DNA from: Halobacillus sp. Nhm2S1
Lineage (GTDB): Bacteria > Bacillota > Bacilli > Bacillales > Halobacillaceae
NCBI RefSeq assembly: GCF_019599545.1
Contig: NZ_JAIEZV010000003.1
Coordinates: 648,409 to 712,408, forward strand
Reading direction: 5' to 3'
Length of the DNA stretch: 64,000 nucleotides
Made by a program: the position numbers and the translations under genes. Below are positions 1 through 7,676 of this stretch, in pieces (position 1 is the first letter of the stretch; the number at the start of each line of letters is the position of its first letter). The notes under the pieces were generated by a model. It searched no databases and had not been told where the DNA came from. It was given only the letters and a program-made list of their open reading frames with translations.

Positions 1-607
1 AACGCTCAGGATTGAGGTCAATGATGGTGACATCCGCTCCAAGACCCATGGCAATTTTGGCTGCATTCGTTCCTACAACGCCTCCACCGATCACGGTGAC
101 TCTTCCGCGTCTTACACCAGGGATCCCCCCTAATAGAATTCCTTTTCCACCTTTTGATTTTTCAAGGTATTGAGCACCGATTTGGGAGGCCATTCTTCCT
201 GCTACTTCACTCATCGGGGTCAAAAGCGGAAGAGATCCACTCGGCACTTGAACGGTCTCATAGGCAATTGAAATAACCTTCTTACTTACAAGAGCTTTCG
301 TCAATTCCGGTTCCGGAGCCAAGTGCAAGTAAGTAAATAAGATCAATCCTTCATAAAAATATCCGTACTCTTCCGGAAGAGGTTCTTTTACTTTCATCAC
401 CATTTCCTGACTCCATGCTTCCTGAGCTGAACTAACGATTGAAGCACCAGCTTCCCTGTACTGCTCATCGGTGAATCCTGAACCTAGTCCTGCACTGGTT
501 TCTACAAATACTTCATGCCCTGCATTGGTTAAGCTGACCACCCCTGCAGGCGTCATCGCTATACGATTCTCATTGTTTTTCACTTCTCTTGGTACTCCTA
601 TTTTCAC
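1..607 (-). CDS. ald: Alanine dehydrogenase, 5' part only (runs off the left edge)
   Basis: The reverse strand encodes the first ~202 residues of L-alanine dehydrogenase, which interconverts alanine and pyruvate plus ammonia with NAD(H). Visible signatures are the N-terminal [16 protein letters not shown] stretch, a substrate-binding [12 protein letters not shown] segment, and the start of the Rossmann NAD fold ([17 protein letters not shown]). The start is a GTG at 607, chosen because it begins the conserved KIGVPRE sequence and follows TAAGGAGG with about 10 bases of spacing. The C-terminal part lies outside the window. In Bacillus this enzyme supports alanine use and sporulation. A candidate extended -10 promoter lies about 100 bp upstream. 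Identification is firm. Confidence 0.95.
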   Translation of the reverse strand, partial: MKIGVPREVKNNENRIAMTPAGVVSLTNAGHEVFVETSAGLGSGFTDEQYREAGASIVSSAQEAWSQEMVMKVKEPLPEEYGYFYEGLILFTYLHLAPEPELTKALVSKKVISIAYETVQVPSGSLPLLTPMSEVAGRMASQIGAQYLEKSKGGKGILLGGIPGVRRGRVTVIGGGVVGTNAAKIAMGLGADVTIIDLNPER

Positions 608-701
608 CGCAGCCCATCCTCCTTATTCTATACATGAAATTTACTTCTTCTAGTAATGTTTATCTTGCAAGTCTTCAAAAATAAGAAAAGAAAGCCCTTT
701 C

Positions 702-710
702 ATTGTACCA
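702..710 (-). promoter_or_regulatory. Putative extended -10 promoter of ald
   Basis: On the minus strand TGG-TACAAT gives an extended -10 element about 95 bp upstream of the ald GTG start. A weak -35-like TTCATC lies 17 bases further upstream. It is inferred from motif only. Confidence 0.4.
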
Positions 711-762
711 AATGTTTTCTATAGGATGAAGAACATCCAAAATTCGACCACTTCCTTATTCC

Positions 763-1521
763 TTACCGGTGCCTGTGGATAACGTCCAATCCGCCGGTGA
801 CTTCATAAATCGTAGCTGTGATCATATCTGAATCTTCCTGACATAAAAAATCGATGGTTCTTGCTACATCTTCCCCCGTCCCCGGGCGGCCGATCGGAGT
901 TTCTTCATCTCTACTTTTTCTACTCACTTCAATGCAAGATTCCTTCCACTCTCCTGTTATGTTTCCCGGACAGATCATATTTGATGTGATGCCATATTCT
1001 GCTTCTTCATAAGCAATGGTTTTAGTCAGGGATACAAGACCAACTTTTGCTGCTGCAAAAGCAGAACGATAGATCCACCCTGAAGCCGATTGCGCCCCTT
1101 GGAAGCCGTAGTTGATGATCCTACCGAAGTTTTGTTTTCTCATCTGAGGAACAATGGCTTTCATAAGGTGAAATACCGCATCAAGATTTCCTCGAATCAT
1201 CGAATTCCATTCCTCTTCTGTGTAGTCCATTAATTTTTTTCTTTCAAAGATATAGGGACCTGCATTATTAATTAAAAAATCTACTCTACCAAAGCGCTTC
1301 AAAGTTTTTTCTGTAAGGTAATGGATCTCTTCCTTCTTTGTCATGTCAGCCTTTATAATTTGAATTCTGTCTTGATCTTCAGGGAAATCGTCGAGCAAAG
1401 AAAGGGCTTTAGCTTCATCACTTCTATATGTAACAGTAATGGAATGATTTTGTTTCAGCATATGCTCGGCTACCTTCCTCCCGAGCCCTTTGGTGCCAGC
1501 TGTAATCAGTGCATGCCTCAT
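763..1521 (-). CDS. ytkK: SDR-family oxidoreductase, YtkK-like, with altered catalytic residues
   Basis: A 252-residue short-chain dehydrogenase/reductase. The nucleotide-binding TAGTKGLG (residues 7-14), the structural NNAG (85-88) and the Asn of GNLDAVF (111-112) are intact. The usual YxxxK active site reads F-A-A-A-K (Phe155, Lys159), and the strand that normally carries the catalytic Ser reads INYGFQG. Both the Ser and the Tyr of the SDR catalytic set therefore appear replaced, although Tyr151 is nearby. From memory B. subtilis YtkK has the same SAFAAAKVGL sequence, so this would be a family trait rather than a mutation. The start follows GGAGG with good spacing. The gene is divergent from the permease gene. 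Its substrate is unknown, and oxidoreductase activity should not be assumed. Confidence 0.8.
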   Translation of the reverse strand: MRHALITAGTKGLGRKVAEHMLKQNHSITVTYRSDEAKALSLLDDFPEDQDRIQIIKADMTKKEEIHYLTEKTLKRFGRVDFLINNAGPYIFERKKLMDYTEEEWNSMIRGNLDAVFHLMKAIVPQMRKQNFGRIINYGFQGAQSASGWIYRSAFAAAKVGLVSLTKTIAYEEAEYGITSNMICPGNITGEWKESCIEVSRKSRDEETPIGRPGTGEDVARTIDFLCQEDSDMITATIYEVTGGLDVIHRHR

Positions 1522-1552
1522 CTTTTAAAACCTCCTTAAGTCTCTATTTTTA

Positions 1553-1581
1553 TTTACACTTAGGTCGCCTTTCTGTACAAT
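1553..1581 (+). promoter_or_regulatory. Sigma-A promoter of the NCS1 permease gene
   Basis: TTTACA (1553-1558), a 17-base spacer and TACAAT (1576-1581) form a near-consensus housekeeping promoter. The predicted transcript starts near 1588, leaving a very short leader that just contains the ribosome site AGAAAGGA (1591-1598). Confidence 0.7.
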
Positions 1582-1608
1582 GATTGGGTCAGAAAGGACG
1601 TGAATGTC

Positions 1609-2919
1609 TTGAGAGCTTATGCTCCCCGGAAACAAATGATTGAACATTATGGTTTAGAGGCTGTTCCCGCTGAAAAACGGGACACCCCTTGGTACCGCTT
1701 TGCTTTCATACAGATTGCCATAGCTGCCAATGCAGGCAACTTCCTCGTTCCCGCATTGGCTGTCTTGGAAGGAGGACTTTCCTTCTGGGCAGGGGTCATC
1801 TCCACGATCATCGGAGCACTTCTCGGCTTCTTACTAGTATCCTTCTTATCCTTACCAGGTGCCCGACTTGGCATCCCGGCTCAATATGCACTGCGTACAA
1901 TTCTCGGAGTAAATGGTACCCGATTTTTATCCGCCCCGATCCGGAGCCTCACTTCCCTTTATTGGTTTAGTGTACAAACCATCGGTGGAACTTATGTCAT
2001 CCAGCAACTAATCTTACGTCTGACCGGGATAGATCTTCCATTTTGGGTCTACTCTATTCCGCTTTCCATACTCATGGTGGCACTTGCGATTGTTGGTTTT
2101 GATGCGGTAAAACAAACCATGAGCTATTTTTTACCTTTATTACTCATCGGTGAAGCAACGATCTTGTATGTTTACTTTACTACAAATCAAACCCCCGGTT
2201 CACTGATGATGCTTCATGATGGAGGGATGGAAGGGTCATTCTCGTCCATGTTATTTTTTGCAAGCCTTGCGTTTGTTCAGTATGTATCAGGCGTAAGTGC
2301 ATCAGCGGATATGACGAGGTATGCAAAATCCCCTGCTCACGGGTTTTATGGACTACTGATTGGTAATGGGATTGGCTTTTTCATTACAGCGGTCATCGGG
2401 TCTGCTTCTGCTTATCTGTTTCACGATATTAACCCGTATGTATCATCCACTGCCTTGACGAATTCTCCGCTTCTTATAGCGATTATTACAGGGACAGCCA
2501 TTATTTCCATGATCAGCATTAATGTCAGTAATGCTTATACAGGTGGGTTCAGCCTTTTGAATACCTTCCCAAAACTTTCTAGAGTTCAAGCCGCTGTTGT
2601 GTTCGGTGCAGTAGGTGTGATGCTCAGCGGTTTCCCTGCTCTTGTAAATGAAGCAGAATCTTTTATTTCTATGCTTGGTGGATTAATCATTCCTATCTCA
2701 GCTGTGATTTGCAGTGATTACCTCATTGTAAAAAGAACACGTTTAAACGAAGAAGATTTGTCTTTATTAACGAAACCACGATACGTGAACATCTTAGCTA
2801 TGGGAGCGATTTTGACAGGAAGTGTACTTTATTTCCTTCTTCCTGATGCATGGTCACCAGGTTTTTCAACATTCTTAGTCATTTTCACAATATACCCTAT
2901 CTTTATAAAGAGAAGATAA
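1609..2919 (+). CDS. NCS1-type cytosine/purine permease
   Basis: A polytopic membrane protein of about 436 residues with roughly 12 hydrophobic segments. It resembles the purine-cytosine permease (CodB-like) branch of the NCS1 family, whose members import nucleobases with a cation. The soluble N-terminus (YAPRKQMIEHYGLEAVP...TPWYRFAFIQ) and the first helix with NAGNFLVPA are typical of the group. A GTG at 1600 is possible but sits one base from the ribosome site. TTG at 1609 has about 10 bases of spacing from AGAAAGGA and is preferred. The gene is monocistronic, with its own promoter and terminator. The exact nucleobase cannot be read from sequence. Confidence 0.85.
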   Translation: MRAYAPRKQMIEHYGLEAVPAEKRDTPWYRFAFIQIAIAANAGNFLVPALAVLEGGLSFWAGVISTIIGALLGFLLVSFLSLPGARLGIPAQYALRTILGVNGTRFLSAPIRSLTSLYWFSVQTIGGTYVIQQLILRLTGIDLPFWVYSIPLSILMVALAIVGFDAVKQTMSYFLPLLLIGEATILYVYFTTNQTPGSLMMLHDGGMEGSFSSMLFFASLAFVQYVSGVSASADMTRYAKSPAHGFYGLLIGNGIGFFITAVIGSASAYLFHDINPYVSSTALTNSPLLIAIITGTAIISMISINVSNAYTGGFSLLNTFPKLSRVQAAVVFGAVGVMLSGFPALVNEAESFISMLGGLIIPISAVICSDYLIVKRTRLNEEDLSLLTKPRYVNILAMGAILTGSVLYFLLPDAWSPGFSTFLVIFTIYPIFIKRR

Positions 2920-2927
2920 CTTAATTA

Positions 2928-2957
2928 CCCCAACAGCATAAAGCTGTTGGGGCTTTT
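2928..2957 (+). terminator. Rho-independent terminator after the permease gene
   Basis: Perfect 10-bp stem CCCCAACAGC / GCTGTTGGGG with a 5-base loop, followed by CTTTTATT, starting 9 bases after the permease stop. Confidence 0.9.
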
Positions 2958-2958
2958 A

Positions 2959-3075
2959 TTAACGGGAGTCTTTTTTCTTATTGCCGGATTGGTAACTTTC
3001 ATTGATCGACTGCATAAGTTGTTGTTCCTGCTCCATATCTTTTTCTCTCTCGATTGGATTCTTCGGTTTCTTCAC
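2959..3075 (-). CDS. Small hypothetical hydrophilic protein (38 aa)
   Basis: A short reverse-strand ORF with a GTG start preceded by a strong GGGAGGTGG ribosome site at good spacing. The product starts MKKPKNPIEREKDMEQEQQ and ends GNKKKDSR. It is highly charged (Lys/Glu/Gln rich) with no hydrophobic segment, so it is probably a cytosolic peptide. It is convergent with the permease gene, and its stop abuts the permease terminator. It faces away from the universal stress protein gene across a 118-bp gap. I do not recognise a family. The strong ribosome site is the main evidence that it is real. Confidence 0.55.
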   Translation of the reverse strand: MKKPKNPIEREKDMEQEQQLMQSINESYQSGNKKKDSR

Positions 3076-3153
3076 GTGTACCACCTCCCTGTTTAGTTTT
3101 CTCAAAATTGTTATAATTATGCGTCAAATGCGCGTCTATCCAATAATCAGGCA

Positions 3154-3162
3154 TGATATAAT
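3154..3162 (+). promoter_or_regulatory. Extended -10 promoter of the universal stress protein gene
   Basis: TGA-TATAAT forms a consensus extended -10 element about 30 bp upstream of the start. No clear -35 is visible, as is common with extended -10 promoters. Confidence 0.55.
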
Positions 3163-3193
3163 AAAGATATAGAAAAGAGAGGAGGCATCCAGC

Positions 3194-3658
3194 ATGACTT
3201 TTGAATATAAGGATATTGTTGTGGCAGTCGACGGCTCCGTTACGGCAGAAGTGGCCTTTAATAAAGCCATTGACATTGCGAACCGAAATGAGGCGAAGCT
3301 GGTACTAGCTCACGTGGTGGATACACGAGCCTTTGCAACCGTAGAAGCCTATGATCGTTCCCTTGCAATCCGCGCCGAACAATATGCGACCGAATTATTA
3401 AATGACTACCAGGAAAAAGCAGAAAAAGCCGGTGTGAAGAACGTAGTTGTTGATATTGAATACGGTTCCCCAAAAGTGAAAATTGCTAAAGATGTCGCTC
3501 CGAAATATAATGCTGACCTTATTATTTGCGGCGCAACAGGCTTAAATGCGATGGAACGTTTCTTTATCGGTAGTGTATCCGAACATATCACAAGATACGC
3601 GACCTGCGATGTGCTTGTAGTTCGCCCGGATGATGCAAAAGAAAAAGAAAATAAATAA
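3194..3658 (+). CDS. Universal stress protein (UspA family)
   Basis: A 154-residue single-domain Usp protein. It begins with the beta-strand IVVAVDGSVTAEVAF and ends with the ATP-binding loop seen in ATP-binding Usps (GATGLNAMERFFIGSVSEHI, then CDVLVVRP). These are small cytosolic nucleotide-binding proteins linked to stress survival, and the biochemical role is usually unknown. The start follows GAGAGGAGG. The gene is monocistronic, with an extended -10 promoter and a bidirectional terminator shared with the convergent moaB. Its length is normal for the family. Confidence 0.92.
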   Translation: MTFEYKDIVVAVDGSVTAEVAFNKAIDIANRNEAKLVLAHVVDTRAFATVEAYDRSLAIRAEQYATELLNDYQEKAEKAGVKNVVVDIEYGSPKVKIAKDVAPKYNADLIICGATGLNAMERFFIGSVSEHITRYATCDVLVVRPDDAKEKENK

Positions 3659-3690
3659 AAGAGCCCCGGACCCGGGGTTCTTTTATTTGT
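3652..3690. terminator. Bidirectional terminator between usp and moaB
   Basis: The palindrome GAGCCCCGG-AC-CCGGGGTTC is flanked by A-rich sequence on the left and TTTTATTT on the right. It can terminate both convergent genes and overlaps both stop codons. Confidence 0.85.
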
Positions 3691-4195
3691 CTTTATTCAG
3701 TTCTCCGACAATGTGTGGAAGTTCAGGAAGTATCAATCGATCCATCGCGAGCTTTACGGCGCCCGAAGAGCCCGGTGTAGAAAATATAGCCGTTCGTCCA
3801 GTTACACCAGCAATGGCCCGTGACAAGATCGCCGCAGATCCGATATCCTCTGTGTAACTAAGCATTCTAAAAATTTCTCCAAAGCCAGGCATCTCTTTCT
3901 CAAGCATCTCTTCAATCACTTCAATCGTTATATCCCGTTGGGCAACCCCTGTACCGCCGTTTATTAAAATCGCATCGATGTCGGGATCGTCCACCCCTCG
4001 CTTCGTATAGTCACGAATTTGACTTTGTTCATCTTTCACAATATGGTACTTCCTTACCGTGTGTCCTGTATTCGTAAGCTTTTCGATCATCAACTTACCA
4101 CTTTTGTCGGTTTCTTCTGTGCGTGTGTCGCTCACGGTGAGCACAAGGCAGGAAACGGAATCATTTCCTCTTGCTTTATGTTCTTCAACAGCCAA
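3683..4195 (-). CDS. moaB: Molybdenum cofactor biosynthesis protein B
   Basis: A 170-residue MoaB/MogA-fold protein that takes part in molybdopterin adenylylation during Moco synthesis. Visible family signatures are VLTVSDTRTEETDKSG near the N-terminus, the nucleotide loop INGGTG(V)AQRD, and TPGSSGAVKLAM near the C-terminus. It starts at a TTG that directly follows the TGA stop of the upstream ecsC-like gene. The ribosome site AAGGAG lies inside the end of that gene, so the two are translationally coupled and form an operon. No other Moco genes are in the window, so the pathway role rests on family knowledge. Confidence 0.93.
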   Translation of the reverse strand: MAVEEHKARGNDSVSCLVLTVSDTRTEETDKSGKLMIEKLTNTGHTVRKYHIVKDEQSQIRDYTKRGVDDPDIDAILINGGTGVAQRDITIEVIEEMLEKEMPGFGEIFRMLSYTEDIGSAAILSRAIAGVTGRTAIFSTPGSSGAVKLAMDRLILPELPHIVGELNKDK

Positions 4196-5026
4196 TCAAG
4201 ACACTCCTTCCTTGTTCATTATGTGACGGTATTGATAAAACTTCATGGCAAACTCTGTCACCTGTTTTGTTAAATGGTAGTTCGAGTAAGCTCCTATCGC
4301 GATACTGATGAATGGTAGACCTTGAACGAGCTTCTTTCTGAACATGAGGATGAATAAGGATTTAAAACACTGTTTCATGGGTTGTTCCATCCAACCTTCA
4401 TCTGTCAATTGATCCTCCCCCGCAAAGATGAAAGGGTGTTCTTTCTTCTTCACTTCTTCAATTAACTCGTTCCAAGCACTCGCTTTTAGTCTTTTCGGTA
4501 AGGTAGCAGCATGAAATACTTTGAGGGAAATCATCATTTCATAAGGATGGTTCATTTCATGGCCAAATGTTAAACCAATCAGCTGTATCGCTCTTATATT
4601 CATAAGCATCATCAGAGGGTAATCCATCCCGAGGAAAAGCCAGCCGCCGGCCCCTGTCAAGCCACCCTGGGCAAATGAATAAAGACGCCCCCTGGCCATC
4701 TGCTGCTCAGCTATGTAGGTTAACTGTTCTACGGTCAACTCTTTCTCCATATCTTCAATTTTTTCAATCTGATTGGAAAAAATTCTCCCCACCGTTAGTA
4801 TCCGTTCTCTGGCCTCGTATTGATAAGAGGTTCCCTGTAAAAAAGCATGGGTATGAAAAAACCAGGCATCTAATTTTGAGAAAAATGCTTTTTTCACTTG
4901 AGGATCCACATTCGTCAAACTTTGTTGAACCCAATGATCATAAACCATTTCAAAATCATTCGGCTGATATTGCTGGTATTGCTCCAACCATGTTTTTAGT
5001 TCCGTACGTATTCGTTGGTGTGACAA
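4196..5026 (-). CDS. EcsC family protein
   Basis: A protein of about 276 residues matching the EcsC family (named after the third gene of the B. subtilis ecs operon, function unclear). It has a Glu-rich helix (QIEKIEDMEKELTVEQLTYIAEQQ), then a Gly-rich hydrophobic part (GGLTGAGGWLFLGMDYPLMM...IGLTFGHEMNHP), and a second amphipathic C-terminal part. The open frame extends further upstream, but TTG at 5026 follows GAGGAGGG at proper spacing and begins a plausible helix. The gene follows the ackA terminator and is directly coupled to moaB downstream. I see no evidence for a link to Moco beyond the shared transcript. Confidence 0.8.
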   Translation of the reverse strand: MSHQRIRTELKTWLEQYQQYQPNDFEMVYDHWVQQSLTNVDPQVKKAFFSKLDAWFFHTHAFLQGTSYQYEARERILTVGRIFSNQIEKIEDMEKELTVEQLTYIAEQQMARGRLYSFAQGGLTGAGGWLFLGMDYPLMMLMNIRAIQLIGLTFGHEMNHPYEMMISLKVFHAATLPKRLKASAWNELIEEVKKKEHPFIFAGEDQLTDEGWMEQPMKQCFKSLFILMFRKKLVQGLPFISIAIGAYSNYHLTKQVTEFAMKFYQYRHIMNKEGVS

Positions 5027-5080
5027 AGCGTTCCCTCCTCGTCTTTGTTCCTTACCATATATTGTAGACTGAAAGCTCAA

Positions 5081-5116
5081 AAAAAAGCAATCGCACCTGG
5101 GTGCGATTGCTTTTCC
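5081..5116 (-). terminator. Terminator after ackA
   Basis: Perfect 10-bp stem GCAATCGCAC / GTGCGATTGC with a 4-base loop, followed on the minus strand by a run of T residues. It lies directly after the ackA stop. Confidence 0.92.
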
Positions 5117-5118
5117 TT

Positions 5119-6309
5119 TTATAGTCCTTTTTCAACGGTGTCACGAGCAATCATGACTTCTTCGTTGGTTGGAATAATCATGACCTTCACTGGGGAGTGA
5201 GGGTAGTTTACAAATGCTTCTTTTCCACGAACTTTGTTAAGAGCAGGGTCCCAGTACACGCCCATGAACTCAAGTCCCTTCAGGACACGTTCACGCATAG
5301 CCACACTGTTTTCACCGACACCAGCTGTAAAGATAATTCCATCGATTCCGTGCATACGTGCAGCATAAGAACCGATATATTTGTGAATACGAGCGGCAAA
5401 GACTTCAAGAGCAAGCTCGGCACGCTCATCTCCATCTTCGGCACGCTTTTCGATATCTCTCAAGTCACTGGAGAAACCAGAAAGTGCAAGCATACCACTT
5501 TCTTTGTTCAATACATTCATGACTTCATTCGCTGTTTTACCTGTCTTCTCCATGATGAATGGAATCAATGCAGGGTCGATGTTACCAGAGCGCGTCCCCA
5601 TGGTAACCCCAGCAAGTGGTGTGAAGCCCATAGATGTGTCAATGGACTTGCCGCCTTCGATGGCTGCAATACTAGCACCATTCCCTAGGTGGCAGGATAG
5701 AAGTCGAAGTTCTTCCACTGGACGTCCCAACATCTCAGCAGCACGTTCTGAAACATACTTGTGGGAAGTACCATGGAAACCATACTTACGGATGCCATAG
5801 TCTTCATAATACTCATATGGCAGGCTGTACAGGTAAGACTGTTCTGGCATGGACTGGTGGAACGCCGTATCAAATACCGCTACGTGAGGGACATTCGGAA
5901 GCACTTCACGGAAAGCGTTGATTCCAGTTAAGTTTGCAGGGTTATGCAATGGAGCCAAGTCGGATACTTCCTCGATTTCTTGGATAACTTCATCCGTGAT
6001 GAGTACAGATTCGCTGAAGCGCTCGCCTCCGTGAACGACACGGTGACCCACACCATTGATCTCATCAAGAGAGTCGATGATTCCATTCGCAGTCAATTTA
6101 TCAAGAAGCATTTTTACAGCTTCTCCATGATCAGGGATATCTGTTACGGTTTCATCTTTTTCATCATTGAATTCAATGGTAAATACAGCATCATTCAAGC
6201 CGATACGCTCGACTAGACCTTTGGTAATTACAGTTTCTTCAGGCATTTCAATCAGTTGGAATTTCAGTGATGAACTACCTGCATTTATAGCAAGAATTTT
6301 ATTACTCAA
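5119..6309 (-). CDS. ackA: Acetate kinase
   Basis: A 396-residue acetate kinase that converts acetyl phosphate plus ADP to acetate plus ATP in the overflow pathway. Diagnostic segments are [14 protein letters not shown] at the N-terminus, [40 protein letters not shown], and [19 protein letters not shown]. The length is standard. The start is TTG at 6309 (an upstream ATG leads out of frame into a stop), preceded by AAGGGGA. The gene has its own promoter and terminator. A strong cre site upstream of the promoter suggests activation by CcpA, which is encoded at 29.7-30.7 kb in this window. Confidence 0.98.
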   Translation of the reverse strand: MSNKILAINAGSSSLKFQLIEMPEETVITKGLVERIGLNDAVFTIEFNDEKDETVTDIPDHGEAVKMLLDKLTANGIIDSLDEINGVGHRVVHGGERFSESVLITDEVIQEIEEVSDLAPLHNPANLTGINAFREVLPNVPHVAVFDTAFHQSMPEQSYLYSLPYEYYEDYGIRKYGFHGTSHKYVSERAAEMLGRPVEELRLLSCHLGNGASIAAIEGGKSIDTSMGFTPLAGVTMGTRSGNIDPALIPFIMEKTGKTANEVMNVLNKESGMLALSGFSSDLRDIEKRAEDGDERAELALEVFAARIHKYIGSYAARMHGIDGIIFTAGVGENSVAMRERVLKGLEFMGVYWDPALNKVRGKEAFVNYPHSPVKVMIIPTNEEVMIARDTVEKGL

Positions 6310-6358
6310 CGTTGCTCATCCCCTTAAAAATATAGGTTCGTAATTTTCTACCACTACT

Positions 6359-6387
6359 ATTTAATCACCCGTTATCATCGATTTCAA
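6359..6387 (-). promoter_or_regulatory. Putative sigma-A promoter of ackA
   Basis: On the minus strand TTGAAA (6387-6382), a 17-base spacer and TTAAAT (6364-6359). The predicted start near 6352 leaves a leader of about 40 bases before the TTG codon. Confidence 0.55.
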
Positions 6388-6400
6388 GGTCGCTGAGCTA

Positions 6401-6414
6401 TGATAACGTTTACT
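6401..6414 (-). promoter_or_regulatory. cre (CcpA operator) upstream of ackA
   Basis: The minus strand reads AGTAAACGTTATCA, matching 13 of 14 positions of the cre consensus TGWAANCGNTNWCA. Its centre is about 55 bp upstream of the predicted ackA start, upstream of the -35 box. That is the place expected for CcpA activation, as known for B. subtilis ackA. Confidence 0.75.
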
Positions 6415-6433
6415 TGTTATATTCGTTATTTTC

Positions 6434-7426
6434 TCACAATTGCGTTCTTTTATATTCATCAAACCATTGGTTCATCTGAGCAAGGATATCCGCCATTCCA
6501 TTCGGATTCTTAAAGGAAGGAAGCTTGGCCAACAATGCTTGCTTAGGTGCTTTCGTTTCTTGACCTTTTTTCTGTAAAATCAAGATGCTCTTTCCATGCT
6601 TTTCATCTTTAAATAAGCTATCGGAAAGCTGCAGCATTCCCACGATGTGAGCATGCTCACGTAAGAATTCATTCAGCGCCTTAGACTGCTCACTTTCAAA
6701 AAGGAAGTTCGGCACAATAAACATAAGGAAGCCGCCTTCTTTTGTATAATTCAATCCCTGCTCAATAAACAGGTGGTGAGCATACGACAAGCCTTCATCC
6801 GCTTTAAGCTTATATCTTGCTGCTTGAGCGTCATCCGGATAATATCCGACAGGAAGATCAGCCAGTACAAAATCGACAGGCTCCATTAAGAACGGAGCCA
6901 GGCTGTCCTGGTGGAAGAATTCAATTTCATTTTTTTGCAAGTTGGCATTCGCAACGGCAAGCTGAATAAGGGTAGGGTCTACTTCACTGGCATATGCTTG
7001 CAGCGTCATATCCAGCTGGTTCATAACGGAAGTCATTAAATTTGCGCTTCCTGAAGCCGGATCGAAGAGTTTCAGGCTTTCTTCCCCTTCAAACAATTTG
7101 GAAGCCAGGTAACCCATGAACATGGCGACAGAATCTGGTGTGATCAAATGTTGCTGCTGAGTAGCTCCCTTCATACCCTTGAGAATGGCCAGTTGAACCG
7201 CTTTTCTTATTTCTTCTTTTTCAAACTCTTCTTTTTTTACCTTTAACAGTTCATTCGTTAGAAATGTCTGCAAAGCCTCTCCCATGTCATCAAATGGCTG
7301 GCCATTGAACAGGACATCCATTGTTTCTGCAATCGCTTCTAAATAGGTAATATTCAAGTCTTCAGATATTACCGTTGAAGTATCATCGATCCATTGAAAT
7401 AGTTTTTCCACTTGTTCCTGCTTCAT
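6434..7426 (-). CDS. ytxK: Class I SAM-dependent methyltransferase YtxK
   Basis: A protein of about 330 residues with an N6-adenine-methyltransferase-type fold. An N-terminal helical part is followed by the SAM loop FDPASGSANLMTSV and then, in place of the catalytic NPPY/F, the sequence LADLPVGYYPDD. This altered motif IV is typical, from memory, of YtxK and makes DNA adenine methylation uncertain. The ORF opens two codons earlier, but ATG at 7426 has proper spacing from AAGGAG. In B. subtilis ytxK follows ackA on the same strand, as here. The gap to ackA holds the ackA promoter and cre, so transcription may be separate or read through. Confidence 0.88.
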   Translation of the reverse strand: MKQEQVEKLFQWIDDTSTVISEDLNITYLEAIAETMDVLFNGQPFDDMGEALQTFLTNELLKVKKEEFEKEEIRKAVQLAILKGMKGATQQQHLITPDSVAMFMGYLASKLFEGEESLKLFDPASGSANLMTSVMNQLDMTLQAYASEVDPTLIQLAVANANLQKNEIEFFHQDSLAPFLMEPVDFVLADLPVGYYPDDAQAARYKLKADEGLSYAHHLFIEQGLNYTKEGGFLMFIVPNFLFESEQSKALNEFLREHAHIVGMLQLSDSLFKDEKHGKSILILQKKGQETKAPKQALLAKLPSFKNPNGMADILAQMNQWFDEYKRTQL

Positions 7427-7487
7427 AATCATTCTCCTTCAAATAAAATCATGCTTGGTAAACTTTATAGGACCATCTCAAAAGAAA

Positions 7488-7523
7488 TTGGCGCAGCTGT
7501 TTGAATCAAACATGATGCGCCAA
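7488..7523. repeat. Interrupted palindrome between ytxK and nadK2
   Basis: TTGGCGCA (7488-7495), TGTTTGA (7498-7504), one base, TCAAACA (7506-7512) and TGCGCCAA (7516-7523) form two nested perfect inverted repeats. No T-run follows on either strand, so it is not a simple terminator. It lies between the divergent ytxK and nadK2 starts and could be an operator or a DNA/RNA hairpin. Confidence 0.6.
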
Positions 7524-7676
7524 CCTTCGTTTACGTTTTCGTCTATACCCACCATATCGAATTCCACCCTTCAATTCAACAATGTTAAACTTTCCCGATT
7601 TGTTTGAAAATTGTGTGCGGTTTCAAGAATGAAATGATAAAATGACATCAAGCTATACATAAGAGGAGGATGCTAG

